Of a stretch of DNA of 64,000 nucleotides, positions 10,737 through 21,023 are shown one piece after another. This DNA comes from Pelagibacteraceae bacterium AG-404-P07 (GTDB lineage: Bacteria > Pseudomonadota > Alphaproteobacteria > Pelagibacterales > Pelagibacteraceae). Below the pieces are notes generated by a model, which searched no databases, was not told the origin of the DNA, and saw only the letters and a list, made by a program, of their open reading frames with translations. Every line of letters begins with the position of its first letter. Position 1 is the stretch's first letter. The translations under genes were made by a program, and so were the position numbers. The stretch is from positions 16,001 to 80,000 of the forward strand of contig QCJE01000001.1 of NCBI GenBank assembly GCA_003216235.1. The letters are read 5' to 3'.

Positions 10737-11914
10737 TGAACAATATTAAAGACCATGAAAACCTTGATGGAAAAAAAGTATTACTAAGATTAGATTTAAA
10801 CGTACCGCTTAAAAATGGGGTGATTAAAGATTTCACAAGAATTGATAAAATACTTCCAATTTTAGAATTTTTAATAAAAAAAAATTCAAAAATTATAATA
10901 ATCTCTCATGTTGGAAGACCAAAAGGAAAAGTAAACCAGGATCTATCATTAAGGCCAATTTGTGAAAATTTAGAAAAAAAAATTAATAAAAAAATAAAGA
11001 TCATCGATAAGAATATTTACGAATTAAAAAAAGATGAGGTGTTTGAAGACTCTAAAGAAACCATAGTTTTTTTAGAAAATATTAGATTCTATGAGGAAGA
11101 AGAAAAAAATGACTTAAATTTTTCAAAACATTTAGCTAAACTTGCAGACCTTTTTGTTAATGACGCTTTTTCTTGTTCACACAGAGCACATGCATCTGTT
11201 TGCAAAATAACAGAATTTTTACCATCTTTTGCGGGATTACAATTAGAAACAGAGATAAATGCATTAAAAAAAGTCACTACCGAAATTAAAAAACCAATTA
11301 CCTGTATTATCGGAGGTTCAAAAATTTCGACAAAAATTGGAGTAATAAAAAATTTAATTCCGAAATTTGATAATATTATTATTGTGGGAGGAATGGCTAA
11401 TAACATTTTAAGTCATAAAGGTAATCAAATAGGAAAATCAATTAAAGAGGATAATTGTGAGGCTATAATTGAAGAAATTTTCGAAATTTCAAAAAAAAAT
11501 ACATGTATAATCACTTATCCGGAAGATGTATCAGTGGGTAAAAGCCTGAATGACAATCGAAAAATCAAAAAACTTAATGAAATAGCTGATGATGATTTAA
11601 TTTTAGATATTGGGCCAAAAACAATTGATAAGATTAAAAATATTATAGATAAAAGCAGCACAGTTTTGTGGAATGGTCCAGCGGGATACTTTGAGAACCC
11701 TAATTTTGCAATTGGTAGTTATGAGATCACAAAAACTATTGTTAAAAAGAATAATAATAAATCAATTTACTCAGTCGTTGGAGGTGGTGATACAATTGCT
11801 GTCATAAATCAAATAAATGCAATTAAAGATTTTAACTTTGTTTCAACTGCTGGTGGTGCATTTTTAGAATATCTTGAAGGGAAAGTTCTTCCTGGTATAA
11901 AATCCTTAAATTAA
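10736..11914 (+). CDS. pgk: Phosphoglycerate kinase
   Basis: VLLRLDLNVPLKNG, ISHVGRPKGK, VLWNGPAGYFE, GGGDTIAVI. Confidence 0.98.
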   Translation: MNNIKDHENLDGKKVLLRLDLNVPLKNGVIKDFTRIDKILPILEFLIKKNSKIIIISHVGRPKGKVNQDLSLRPICENLEKKINKKIKIIDKNIYELKKDEVFEDSKETIVFLENIRFYEEEEKNDLNFSKHLAKLADLFVNDAFSCSHRAHASVCKITEFLPSFAGLQLETEINALKKVTTEIKKPITCIIGGSKISTKIGVIKNLIPKFDNIIIVGGMANNILSHKGNQIGKSIKEDNCEAIIEEIFEISKKNTCIITYPEDVSVGKSLNDNRKIKKLNEIADDDLILDIGPKTIDKIKNIIDKSSTVLWNGPAGYFENPNFAIGSYEITKTIVKKNNNKSIYSVVGGGDTIAVINQINAIKDFNFVSTAGGAFLEYLEGKVLPGIKSLN

Positions 11915-11915
11915 A

Positions 11916-12923
11916 ATGTCAGAATTAAATAATATAGCTCTTAAAATTTTGGAAAAAGGAAAAGGAATTTTAGCTGCAGATGAAAGTACAGCTACAATGA
12001 CTAAAAGATTAGACGGGGTGAGTGTCCCATCAACTCCAGAAAATAGATTATTATTCAGAGAAACTCTTTTCAGCTCATCGAGTATGAAAGAATGTATCGG
12101 TGGCGTAATTTTATATGACGAAACCATAAGACAAGAAACATCAAATAAAAACAAGATTCCAGAATTAATTTCAAAAATGGGATCTGCCCCTGGAATTAAA
12201 GTTGATACAGGAGCTAAAATTCTTGCAGGTTCACCAGATGAAAAAATAACTGAAGGCTTAGATGGATTAAGAGAAAGATTAAAGGAATATTATAAACTTG
12301 GGGCAAAATTTACCAAATGGAGAGGCGTTTATAATATATCTAAGGATTACCCAAGCAAACTTTCTATACAATCAAATGCGCATGCTTTGGCAAGATATTC
12401 TGCACTAGTTCAAGAATACAATATGGTGCCAATAGTTGAGCCAGAAGTTTTGATGGATGGTGAACATTCTGCTAAAGATTGTTTTCAAAAAACTTCAAAA
12501 GTAATTAAAAAATGCTTTGAAGAATTAATTTTACACAAAGTTGATTTAAAGGGAATTATTCTTAAGCCTAATATGATTTTAGCTGGAAATAAATCTAAAG
12601 ATAAAATTTCAAATGAGGAAGTTGCAAAATTAACTTTGAAATGTTTAAAAGATTCAGTGCCTTCAGAGGTACCAGGAATTGCTTTTTTATCTGGAGGTCA
12701 ATCAGAAATAGAGGCAACAGAAAATTTGAACTTAATTAACAAGTACAATGATACTAATTTCATAATGAGCTATTCTTATGGAAGAGCTCTTCAGCAAAGT
12801 GCATTGAAATTTTGGTCGAAAAATATAGATGATATCAATGGCACTCAAAAGGTTTTTAACCACAGGGCAAAAATGAATACATTAGCTGCTCAAGGAAAAT
12901 GGTCTAAAGATCTTGAGAATTAA
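11916..12923 (+). CDS. Class I fructose-bisphosphate aldolase
   Basis: GKGILAADESTATMTKRL, FTKWRGVY, VEPEVLMDGEH, FLSGGQSE. Confidence 0.97.
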   Translation: MSELNNIALKILEKGKGILAADESTATMTKRLDGVSVPSTPENRLLFRETLFSSSSMKECIGGVILYDETIRQETSNKNKIPELISKMGSAPGIKVDTGAKILAGSPDEKITEGLDGLRERLKEYYKLGAKFTKWRGVYNISKDYPSKLSIQSNAHALARYSALVQEYNMVPIVEPEVLMDGEHSAKDCFQKTSKVIKKCFEELILHKVDLKGIILKPNMILAGNKSKDKISNEEVAKLTLKCLKDSVPSEVPGIAFLSGGQSEIEATENLNLINKYNDTNFIMSYSYGRALQQSALKFWSKNIDDINGTQKVFNHRAKMNTLAAQGKWSKDLEN

Positions 12924-13527
12924 TAAAAATAAATTCTTATATCTCATCTCTCCATTAAATATTTATAAATCTTTTTATACTGAATTGATTGAAGTTCTAA
13001 AGCAAAAAAAAGTAAGTTTTTTTCAATTACGTCTAAAAAAAGAAAATTTTAAAAATAAATTAATAATTGGAAAAAAAATCAAAAGAATCTGCAAAAAATT
13101 TAATGTTAAATTTTTAGTTAATGATGATGTTTATCTTGCGAAAAAGTTAAATGCTGATGGATGTCATCTTGGTCAAAAAGATATGAATATATTCAAAGCA
13201 AGAAAATTAATAGGGGAAAAAATAATAGGCATTACCTGTCATAATTCAATAAAGTTGGCAAAAAATGCTTTGAAAAATAAAGCTGACTATATAGCTCTAG
13301 GGGCCTTTAATTCTTCAAAAACCAAAAAAATAAAATACATAGCCTCAATTAATTTATTAAAAAAAGTTAGAAAGATAACAAAATCTCCAATAGTTGCTAT
13401 TGGTGGTATAAATGCGAATAACTACAGAAAACTTTTGTTGAATAAAGCTAACTTTTTAGCTATTTCAGGCTACATTTGGAAAAATAAAAAATTCAAACCA
13501 CAAGAGGCTATAAAAAAAATAAAATGA
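12913..13527 (+). CDS. thiE: Thiamine phosphate synthase-like protein
   Basis: FLVNDDVYLAKKLNADGCHLGQKD, IGITCHNS, VAIGGINANN; TTG start overlapping the fba 3' end. Confidence 0.85.
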   Translation: MRINKNKFLYLISPLNIYKSFYTELIEVLKQKKVSFFQLRLKKENFKNKLIIGKKIKRICKKFNVKFLVNDDVYLAKKLNADGCHLGQKDMNIFKARKLIGEKIIGITCHNSIKLAKNALKNKADYIALGAFNSSKTKKIKYIASINLLKKVRKITKSPIVAIGGINANNYRKLLLNKANFLAISGYIWKNKKFKPQEAIKKIK

Positions 13528-14084
13528 AAATAAATGCAAGTGAAATAAGAGTAGGAATGCTTTTGGAGTATAAAGAGGATTTATGGCAAGTGCTAAAAAC
13601 CCAACATGTAAAACCTGGTAAAGGAGGTGCATTTGCTCAAGTAGAAATGAAAAGTGTAAATAAAAATACTAAATTAAATGAAAGATTTAGATCTAGTGAA
13701 ACAGTTGAAAAAGCCTCACTTGATGAAAGTAATTTTAATTTTCTTTATGAAGATGAAACTAATTACTTTTTCATCAATGCAAAATCATTTGAACAAATTG
13801 AAATAAAAAAAGAACTAGTTGGAGAAAAAGGTAAATTGTTATCAGAAAATTTAGAGGTAAAAGTTTGTTTTTATAATGAAAAACCAATTTCAGTAGATTT
13901 ACCAAATCAAGTTACATGCAAAATCGAAACAACAGATGTTGCTCTAAAAGGACAAACAGTCTCATCTTCTTACAAGCCTGCAACTTTAGAAAATGGTCTA
14001 GCAATACAAGTGCCGCCATTTATTGATTCAGGGGATGAAGTTATAATTGATACAAGAAATTTAGAATATATAAAAAAGATTTAA
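13524..14084 (+). CDS. efp: Elongation factor P
   Basis: KTQHVKPGKGGAFAQVEMKSV; VPPFIDSGDEVIIDTRNLEYIKK. Confidence 0.97.
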   Translation: MKINASEIRVGMLLEYKEDLWQVLKTQHVKPGKGGAFAQVEMKSVNKNTKLNERFRSSETVEKASLDESNFNFLYEDETNYFFINAKSFEQIEIKKELVGEKGKLLSENLEVKVCFYNEKPISVDLPNQVTCKIETTDVALKGQTVSSSYKPATLENGLAIQVPPFIDSGDEVIIDTRNLEYIKKI

Positions 14085-14088
14085 CTAT

Positions 14089-14829
14089 ATGAATTCAATT
14101 TCTGCAAATCTCAATATAATGATTAAAGCTAGCGAAAAAGCATCAAAAAGATTGATAAGGGACTTTGGTGAGATTGAAAAACTTCAAGTGTCAAAAAAAG
14201 GCCCTGCAGATTTTGTTACTAACGCAGATATTAATACTGAAAAAGTAATAATTGACGAGTTAAAAAAAGCGAAACCTAATTACACAATATTATCTGAAGA
14301 AAATGGATTAGAAAACAATAAAGATAAAGAAAATATGTGGATCATTGATCCAATAGATGGAACAATTAATTTTTTACATGGAATACCTCATTTTGCCATT
14401 TCAATTGCTTTGATGTCAAAAAAAGAAATTGTTAGTGGTATAATTTATGATCCAATTAAAGATGAGTTATTTTATGCTGAAAAAAATAGTGGTGCTTTTT
14501 TAAATAATCAACGCATTAGGGTTTCAAAAAAAAACAATTTAAATGAATGTTTATTTGCTGCTGGAAGTAAAATTGAAATAGAACCTGAAATTAATTATAG
14601 AAATTCTGGATGTGCAGCACTTGATATGGCTTATGTAGCTAACGGTCGATACGATGGTTACTTTCAAAAAAGCTTAAATTTATGGGATATTGCTGCGGGA
14701 ATAATATTAATAAATGAGGCAGGTGGAATAATTGATAATATTGACCTTTCTAATAAAAAAAATATTAAAGTTATAGCATCTAACCCTGATATACATGAAA
14801 AATTTAAACAAAAAGTAGGTAACTTTTAA
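14089..14829 (+). CDS. suhB: Inositol monophosphatase family protein
   Basis: [41 protein letters not shown]. Confidence 0.95.
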   Translation: MNSISANLNIMIKASEKASKRLIRDFGEIEKLQVSKKGPADFVTNADINTEKVIIDELKKAKPNYTILSEENGLENNKDKENMWIIDPIDGTINFLHGIPHFAISIALMSKKEIVSGIIYDPIKDELFYAEKNSGAFLNNQRIRVSKKNNLNECLFAAGSKIEIEPEINYRNSGCAALDMAYVANGRYDGYFQKSLNLWDIAAGIILINEAGGIIDNIDLSNKKNIKVIASNPDIHEKFKQKVGNF

Positions 14830-14857
14830 TTGTTTTAAAAGATTCTTTTGCTATAAA
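14830..14857 (+). promoter_or_regulatory. Candidate sigma70-type promoter for rpmE
   Basis: TTGTTT - 16 bp - TATAAA (extended TGC-TATAAA), ending 7 nt before the rpmE ATG. Confidence 0.5.
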
Positions 14858-14864
14858 TCTCGGC

Positions 14865-15095
14865 ATGAAAAAAAAAATACATCCTGATTACCATAATATT
14901 AAAGTTGAAATGACAGATGGCACACAATTCGAAACCAAATCTACCTGGGGAGCAGAGGGTGATGTATTAAAATTAGAAATTGATCCAAAATCACATTCTG
15001 CTTGGACTGGTGGTAAACAAAAATTAATGGATAAAGGTAGAATAAGTAAATTTAATAAGAAATTCCAAAACTTTAAATCAGAAAAAAAAAATTAA
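14865..15095 (+). CDS. rpmE: Ribosomal protein bL31 (cysteine-free form)
   Basis: [29 protein letters not shown]...[13 protein letters not shown]. Confidence 0.96.
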   Translation: MKKKIHPDYHNIKVEMTDGTQFETKSTWGAEGDVLKLEIDPKSHSAWTGGKQKLMDKGRISKFNKKFQNFKSEKKN

Positions 15096-15662
15096 ATGTC
15101 TAATACACCTTTAATGCCAATGGCTACAGCTGTATGGCTAGTTGAAAATACCACTTTGACTTTTCAACAAATAGCCAATTTTTGTAATCTTCATGAGGTA
15201 GAAGTTCAAGGAATCGCTGATGGTGAAGTTGCAAAAGGTATCAAGGGTTATAATCCAATTATTTCAGGTCAACTTTCTAGAGAAGAAATTGACTTATCAT
15301 CAAAAGATCAAAATAGACCACTTGAAATCAAAAACTCTGATATTGAAATTTCTAACGAAGAAAAAAAGATAAAAAAATATATTCCATTATCAAAAAGGCA
15401 AGACAAACCAGATTCTGCTTTATGGCTAATTAAACATCATAATATTCTTAAAGATTCACAAATAGCAAAGTTGGTTGGAATAACAAAAAATTCGGTTACG
15501 TCAATAAGAAATAAAAATTATTGGAATTATAATAATTTAAATCCTAAAGATCCAGTAGCTCTAAATTTATTTACACAAAAAGATTTAATTTTAGCTATAG
15601 AGAAAGCAGAACGTAGAATTAAAAGAGAAAAAAAACAAAAGGCTAAACTAAATCAATCATAG
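15096..15662 (+). CDS. trcR: DUF1013 protein (TrcR-type RNA polymerase-associated regulator)
   Basis: MSNTPLMPMATAVWLVENTTLTFQQIANFCNLHEVEVQGIADGEVAKGIKGYNPI is characteristic of DUF1013. Confidence 0.9.
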   Translation: MSNTPLMPMATAVWLVENTTLTFQQIANFCNLHEVEVQGIADGEVAKGIKGYNPIISGQLSREEIDLSSKDQNRPLEIKNSDIEISNEEKKIKKYIPLSKRQDKPDSALWLIKHHNILKDSQIAKLVGITKNSVTSIRNKNYWNYNNLNPKDPVALNLFTQKDLILAIEKAERRIKREKKQKAKLNQS

Positions 15663-15736
15663 AATATAAGATATGAATAAATTTAATAGACATGAAATTA
15701 TAAAAATGATAACAAAACATTTTTTTGGAGGTATTT

Positions 15737-15931
15737 ATTAAAATAGAAGTTAAAGATAACAATATTGAGCAAGCTTTAAGAGTTTTAAAAAGAAAATTAC
15801 AAAAAGATGGTTTTTTTAAAACAATCAAGCTTAAAAATACTTACGAGAAACCATCTGAGAAAAAGAAAAGAATTCTGCAAGAAAACATTAAGCGAGTAAA
15901 AAAACTTAACAAACTAAAAAATAGAATTTAG
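15737..15931 (+). CDS. rpsU: Ribosomal protein bS21, probable non-canonical ATT start
   Basis: KIEVKDNNIEQALRVLKRKLQKDGFFKTIKLKNTYEKPSEKKKR; SD GGAGG at 15727-15731. The TTG-start ORF from the track (15725) overlaps the SD. Confidence 0.8.
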   Translation: MKIEVKDNNIEQALRVLKRKLQKDGFFKTIKLKNTYEKPSEKKKRILQENIKRVKKLNKLKNRI

Positions 15932-15937
15932 ATATAT

Positions 15938-16014
<77 letters not shown>

Positions 16015-16019
16015 ATTTA

Positions 16020-17267
16020 ATGATCAAAGAAATAAAAAAAAAGTTTTCAAAAATAGATAATAAAGATAAATTTTTTATAATTTTATTTACGTTTTTTCCA
16101 ATAAGTTTAATTTTAGGCAATTTAATTATAAATTTATTTTTTTTATCATTTTCAATTAGTTTTTTTTTGAATTTTAATGAAAATAAATATTTTATAAAAA
16201 ATAAGATTATTTATCTTTTATCATTTTTTTTTATATCTCTATTAATAAATTTGATCTTTAGTTTATACCCCATAAATTCTTTACCGCGTGTTATAAAAAT
16301 ATTTTTTATTATACTTTTTATAATTGAAAGTTTAAGAATTTTTCAAAAGTATAATAAAGATTTCATTGATAATATTTTTTTAGGTTGGTCGGTAATTTTA
16401 GTTATTGTAATATTGGATTGTTATTTCGAAATAATTTTTGGATTTAATACTTTGGGTTATTCGACTCCATTAGTCGGAAGAGTTGCAAGTTTTTTTGGTG
16501 ATGAACTAGTAGTTGGTGCATTTGTATATGGATTTTCACTTTTTTTTATAAGTTATTTAATAATGCAAAAAACAAACAATTATATCGTTGCAATTAGTAT
16601 TCTAGGCGTGATTATTGTAAGTTTTTTGATTGGAGAAAGATCAAATTTTATAAAACTGTTTATTTCAATTATTCTTTTTACAGCGTTTGCTGTTAGAACA
16701 AAATTTTTTAATAAGATTTTAACTTTTTTAATTTTAATTTGTTTATTTTTTGTAATTTTAAAATTTAATGAAAATTATAAACATAGATACTACGAACAAT
16801 TCAAGAATTTATATCAAGTAAATGGATTGACCAATTTTTATAAGGAATCTCAATATGGAGCTCATCAAGATGCAGCAATTAAAATTTTTAAAGAATTTCC
16901 AATTTTTGGGGTTGGAGTTAAAAATTTTAGGTATGAAAGCATTAAAGAAAAATATAAAAATTTAGATTTAAAAGCAACTAACTCTAAACATACAACACAC
17001 CCTCATCAAATCCACTTAGAACTTTTATCTGAAACTGGGTTATTTGGATATGTATCATTTATCATTTTCATATTATTTTCATTATTTATTGGGATTAAAA
17101 ACTTCGTTAAATATAAAAATATTTATCAGTTAGCAAGTATACTGTTTATTTTTACAAGTTTATTACCATTTTTGCCATCTGGGAGTTTTTTATCAACTTT
17201 TAATAGCGCAATATTTTGGATAAATTTTTCGATAATGGTTGGGTTATGGCGGAATTTTAAAGTCTAA
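16020..17267 (+). CDS. O-antigen ligase/polymerase (Wzy/WaaL-like) membrane protein
   Basis: Multiple TM segments; periplasmic-loop motif IFGVGVKNFRYES...HPHQIHLELLSETGLFGY. Confidence 0.88.
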   Translation: MIKEIKKKFSKIDNKDKFFIILFTFFPISLILGNLIINLFFLSFSISFFLNFNENKYFIKNKIIYLLSFFFISLLINLIFSLYPINSLPRVIKIFFIILFIIESLRIFQKYNKDFIDNIFLGWSVILVIVILDCYFEIIFGFNTLGYSTPLVGRVASFFGDELVVGAFVYGFSLFFISYLIMQKTNNYIVAISILGVIIVSFLIGERSNFIKLFISIILFTAFAVRTKFFNKILTFLILICLFFVILKFNENYKHRYYEQFKNLYQVNGLTNFYKESQYGAHQDAAIKIFKEFPIFGVGVKNFRYESIKEKYKNLDLKATNSKHTTHPHQIHLELLSETGLFGYVSFIIFILFSLFIGIKNFVKYKNIYQLASILFIFTSLLPFLPSGSFLSTFNSAIFWINFSIMVGLWRNFKV

Positions 17268-17952
17268 ATTTTGATTTTTTACTGTCTATTAAAAAATTTT
17301 TTACTGTCTCTTTAGTTAGCTGATCAAATGTTTTTCCAAAATTTTCAATTTTTTCTATTATAGACGGAGGTGTGGTTATTATATGACAATTGTTTTGTTT
17401 TGCTTGTAAATAATTATAAGGCTCTCTAACACTGGCCCACAAAATTTCTACATTTTTAAAATTTTTGGATAATGATATACTTTTCTTAATCTCTGGTATT
17501 GGATCTTTTCCTGTATCTCCTGCTCTGCCAGCAAATATGGAAATAATTACTTTTGATTTTTTATTAATACAATTTAAGATTTTCTTTGTTTGTTTTGCAG
17601 TATATACGGCTGTAATATTTAGTTTTATTTGTTTCTCATTAAGTTTTTTTATTAATTTACCCATAAAAATACCTTTAGAATTTATTACTGGAACTTTGAC
17701 AAAAACATTTCTACCCCAAGTATTTATATCTAATGCTTGTTTTCTCATAGAAGAATAGTCATCAGCAAACACCTCAAATGATATTGGCTTTTTTGTAACT
17801 TTAAGGATCTTTTTTGAATAATTTTTATAATTCTTAGCTCCTGCTTTTCTCATTAAACTTGGGTTTGTAGTAAATCCTTTTACAATTTTTTTTCTATCAA
17901 ATTTTTTAATTTGATTAATATCGGCAATATCACAAAAAATTTTTGTTTTCAA
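17257..17952 (-). CDS. Transaldolase family protein
   Basis: IKGFTTNPSLMRKAGA-type motif, SFEVFADD, VFVKVPVIN, LNITAVYTAKQ. Confidence 0.9.
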   Translation of the reverse strand: MKTKIFCDIADINQIKKFDRKKIVKGFTTNPSLMRKAGAKNYKNYSKKILKVTKKPISFEVFADDYSSMRKQALDINTWGRNVFVKVPVINSKGIFMGKLIKKLNEKQIKLNITAVYTAKQTKKILNCINKKSKVIISIFAGRAGDTGKDPIPEIKKSISLSKNFKNVEILWASVREPYNYLQAKQNNCHIITTPPSIIEKIENFGKTFDQLTKETVKNFLIDSKKSKFRL

Positions 17953-17959
17953 AAATTAC

Positions 17960-19354
17960 CTATAGATTTTTAGTTATATCTTCAGTCATTTTTTTTGCAT
18001 CTGCAAATAACATTAAAGTATTTTCTCTATAAAAAAGATCATTATCAATTCCAGCATAACCTGGTGATAAGCTTCTCTTTACAAATAAGACTGATTTGCA
18101 TTTTTCGACATCCAAAACTGGCATGCCATATATTGGGCTTTGAGGATCAGTTTTTGCAACTGGATTTGTCACATCATTGGCTCCAATTACAAATGCAACA
18201 TCAGCATTTGCAAAATTGTTATTTATTTCCTCTAATTCAAACACCTCATCATATGGAACATTTGCTTCAGCCAATAATACATTCATATGACCTGGCATTC
18301 TTCCTGCAACAGGATGGATTGCATATGAAACTTTAATTCCACTTTTTTTTAAAGTATCAACCATTTCTCTAAGAGCGTGCTGAGCTTGAGCGACAGCCAT
18401 TCCATAACCCGGTACAATAATAACTGATGAAGCATTCTTCATTAAAAAAGCTGCATCGTCTGCATTGCCACTTTTAACAGGTCTTTGTTCTTTATTTTTA
18501 TCTCCAGTAGTCCCAGTCGTTGCACCAAAACCACCTAATATAACATTAAAGAACGATCTATTCATTCCCTTACACATTATGTATGAAAGAATAGCACCTG
18601 ATGAACCAACTAAAGCTCCTGTGATAATTAAAGCAGTATTTTCTAAAGTGAAACCAATTCCAGCAGCAGCCCAACCTGAGTATGAGTTTAACATTGAGAT
18701 TACAACTGGCATGTCTGCTCCACCAATTGGAATAATAATTAAAAAACCAATCAAAAAAGAAACTGCGATTAATATCCAAAATAAATTTGAGGACTGAGTT
18801 GAACATAAATAAAAAGTTAAAATTACTATTGAAATCAATATTAATGCATTCAATGCATGTTGCCCTTTAAAAGTGATGGGCGCACCTGACATAATTCCTT
18901 GAAGTTTTAAAAAAGCAATGACAGAGCCTGAAAAAGTAATCGCCCCGACTGCAGCTCCAATTGCCATTTCAATCAAGCTTGCTAGTTTTATGTTTCCTGG
19001 AGTTCCTAGATTAAAAGCCTCCGGATTAATAAAGGCAGAAATCGCAACAAATACAGCAGCTAATCCAACTAAACTATGGAAGCCTGCAACTAATTCTGGC
19101 ATCGCAGTCATAGGAATTTTATAAGCTATAAAGGCACCGATAGTTCCGCCAATAGCTAAAAATATTAGTACATAAATAAATCCAGATGTAAAATTGCCTA
19201 CAGATAGGAATGTAACTGTAATTGCTATTATCATTCCAATTATACCAAATAAATTTCCCTGTCTTGAGGTTTCTGGTGAAGACAGACCTCTTAAAGCTAG
19301 GATAAATAATACTCCTGATATTAGATATAAAGTTGCTGAAACGTTTGCGGACAT
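17960..19354 (-). CDS. pntB: NAD(P) transhydrogenase subunit beta
   Basis: VIIVPGYGMAVAQAQHAL, VSYAIHPVAGRMPGHMNVLLAEANVPYDEV. Confidence 0.98.
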   Translation of the reverse strand: MSANVSATLYLISGVLFILALRGLSSPETSRQGNLFGIIGMIIAITVTFLSVGNFTSGFIYVLIFLAIGGTIGAFIAYKIPMTAMPELVAGFHSLVGLAAVFVAISAFINPEAFNLGTPGNIKLASLIEMAIGAAVGAITFSGSVIAFLKLQGIMSGAPITFKGQHALNALILISIVILTFYLCSTQSSNLFWILIAVSFLIGFLIIIPIGGADMPVVISMLNSYSGWAAAGIGFTLENTALIITGALVGSSGAILSYIMCKGMNRSFFNVILGGFGATTGTTGDKNKEQRPVKSGNADDAAFLMKNASSVIIVPGYGMAVAQAQHALREMVDTLKKSGIKVSYAIHPVAGRMPGHMNVLLAEANVPYDEVFELEEINNNFANADVAFVIGANDVTNPVAKTDPQSPIYGMPVLDVEKCKSVLFVKRSLSPGYAGIDNDLFYRENTLMLFADAKKMTEDITKNL

Positions 19355-19363
19355 TATTTATAT

Positions 19364-19672
19364 TTATTTATCCTTTTTCTTTTTTTTATACATAGCAAGC
19401 ATTCTTTGAGTAACTAAAAATCCACCAAAAATATTAACCGCTGCTAGAATAATTGCTAAAAAACCATAAATGCTTGATGATGAAAAGATAACGTCTTCAT
19501 TACCCGATAATGCAGCGATTATTGCGCCCACTATAATTACTGATGATATTGCATTAGTCACTGACATTAAAGGAGTATGAAGCGAGGGTGTTACGCTCCA
19601 AACTACGTAATATCCTATAAATATTGACAAAATAAAAATACTAAATCTAAATATAAAAGGATCTATTTCCAT
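19364..19672 (-). CDS. NAD(P) transhydrogenase subunit alpha, C-terminal membrane part (PntA2)
   Basis: SVTPSLHTPLMSVTNAISSVIIVGAI; between pntA1 and pntB. Confidence 0.95.
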   Translation of the reverse strand: MEIDPFIFRFSIFILSIFIGYYVVWSVTPSLHTPLMSVTNAISSVIIVGAIIAALSGNEDVIFSSSSIYGFLAIILAAVNIFGGFLVTQRMLAMYKKKKKDK

Positions 19673-19676
19673 AATT

Positions 19677-20765
19677 CTATTTTATAAAAGTTTTTTCAAT
19701 AATTTCGTCTTCTAAATTAATATTAATTTTTTTGTTTTCTTTATCATACAAATTTGAAACAAAATTAAACACGTTTTTTGCGTACAAATTAGACGCAGAA
19801 GTAGGAAGTTTGTTTAAAATATTACTTTCACCCATAATTCTAATTCCGTTTTTATCTATAATTTGATCTACTTCTGTAAAAGCAGTATTTCCACCTTGTA
19901 TTGCAGCCAAGTCATAAATTACTGATCCAGGTTGCATATTATTTATCATATCATCTTTAATTATTACTGGTGCTTTTTTACCTGGAATTAAAGCTGTACA
20001 AATCACAATATCAATTTTTTTTAATGTTTCGCTTAACAGATCCTCCTGTTTTTTTTTAAAATCATCTGATGCTTCTTTCGCATAACCACCTTCTGTCTCA
20101 AGATTTTCTGCTCCTTCAACAGTTAAAAATTTCCCTCCTAAACTCTCTACTTGTTCTTTTGAAGCCATTCTTACATCTGTAGCAAAAACTATTGCACCCA
20201 TTCTTTTTGCAGTTGCTATAGCTTGCAAACCTGCAACTCCAGCACCAACGACCAAAACTTTTGCTGCTGGAACCGTTCCTGCAGCTGTCATCATCATTGG
20301 TATTGCTTTTTCAAAATTTGCAAATGACTCGATAACTGCTTTATAGCCAGCAAGATTGGCCTGAGACGAAAGTATATCCATAGATTGAGCTCTTGTAATT
20401 CTTGGAAGCAGTTCTAAAGAAAAAAAATTAATTTTTTTTTTTGAATGATTAATTATTATTTCTTTATTTTTATATGTATCCAAAACACCAATAAAAGTCT
20501 GATTTTCTTTTAATATTTCTATTTTATGGTCTGTAAATAATCCTAATTGAACTATTACATCAGCACTTTTAATTACTTCATTCTCATCTCTCTGAATATT
20601 TACACCTAATTCTTTATAGTCATTATCTTTTATACCTAAATGATCACCATAGTTTTCAGGTAAGATAACATCAAATCCTAAAGATATATATTTTTTTGCA
20701 ATTTCAGGTGTTATTGCAATTCTTCTTTCAAATTCTTTATTTTCTGAGACTGAAACAATTTTCAT
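19677..20765 (-). CDS. pntA: NAD(P) transhydrogenase subunit alpha, soluble part (PntA1)
   Basis: RRIAITPEIAKKYISLGFDV, RITRAQSMDILSSQANLAGYKAV, VVGAGVAGLQAIATAKRMGA. Confidence 0.97.
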   Translation of the reverse strand: MKIVSVSENKEFERRIAITPEIAKKYISLGFDVILPENYGDHLGIKDNDYKELGVNIQRDENEVIKSADVIVQLGLFTDHKIEILKENQTFIGVLDTYKNKEIIINHSKKKINFFSLELLPRITRAQSMDILSSQANLAGYKAVIESFANFEKAIPMMMTAAGTVPAAKVLVVGAGVAGLQAIATAKRMGAIVFATDVRMASKEQVESLGGKFLTVEGAENLETEGGYAKEASDDFKKKQEDLLSETLKKIDIVICTALIPGKKAPVIIKDDMINNMQPGSVIYDLAAIQGGNTAFTEVDQIIDKNGIRIMGESNILNKLPTSASNLYAKNVFNFVSNLYDKENKKININLEDEIIEKTFIK

Positions 20766-20774
20766 TTAAAAACT

Positions 20775-20885
20775 TTACAGTAAGAATATCGCCATTAGAA
20801 CTAAAACTAATATTACCGCGACAGTTCCCCACAACACAAATTTTGTAAAATTTATCCAAGTATTTTTATGGTTATTGTTATCCAT
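20775..20885 (-). CDS. aa3-type cytochrome c oxidase subunit IV-like small membrane protein (36 aa)
   Basis: MDNNNHKNTWINFTKFVLWGTVAVILVLVLMAIFLL; not in ORF track because of size; resembles PF07835-type peptides found near pntA in alphaproteobacteria. Confidence 0.7.
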   Translation of the reverse strand: MDNNNHKNTWINFTKFVLWGTVAVILVLVLMAIFLL

Positions 20886-20890
20886 AAAAA

Positions 20891-21016
20891 CTACTTCTGT
20901 CTTGCTTTAAATTTTGGATTGATTTTATTAATTATGTACACACGACCTCTTCTCTTTACCATTTTTGAGTTTTGGTCTCTTTTTTTGATAGATTTTAAAG
21001 AACTTTTTATTTTCAT
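20891..21016 (-). CDS. rpmJ: Ribosomal protein bL36 (cysteine-free form, 41 aa)
   Basis: [41 protein letters not shown]; not in ORF track because of size. Confidence 0.95.
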   Translation of the reverse strand: MKIKSSLKSIKKRDQNSKMVKRRGRVYIINKINPKFKARQK

Positions 21017-21023
21017 AATTTTA

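Noticed and set aside
18465-18797. Plus-strand 110-aa ORF
   Set aside because: Antisense to pntB, whose conserved motifs fix the coding frame; low-complexity translation
20432-20442. T11 tract as a phase-variation site
   Set aside because: Lies mid-gene in housekeeping pntA; shows that 11-nt A/T tracts are background in this genome
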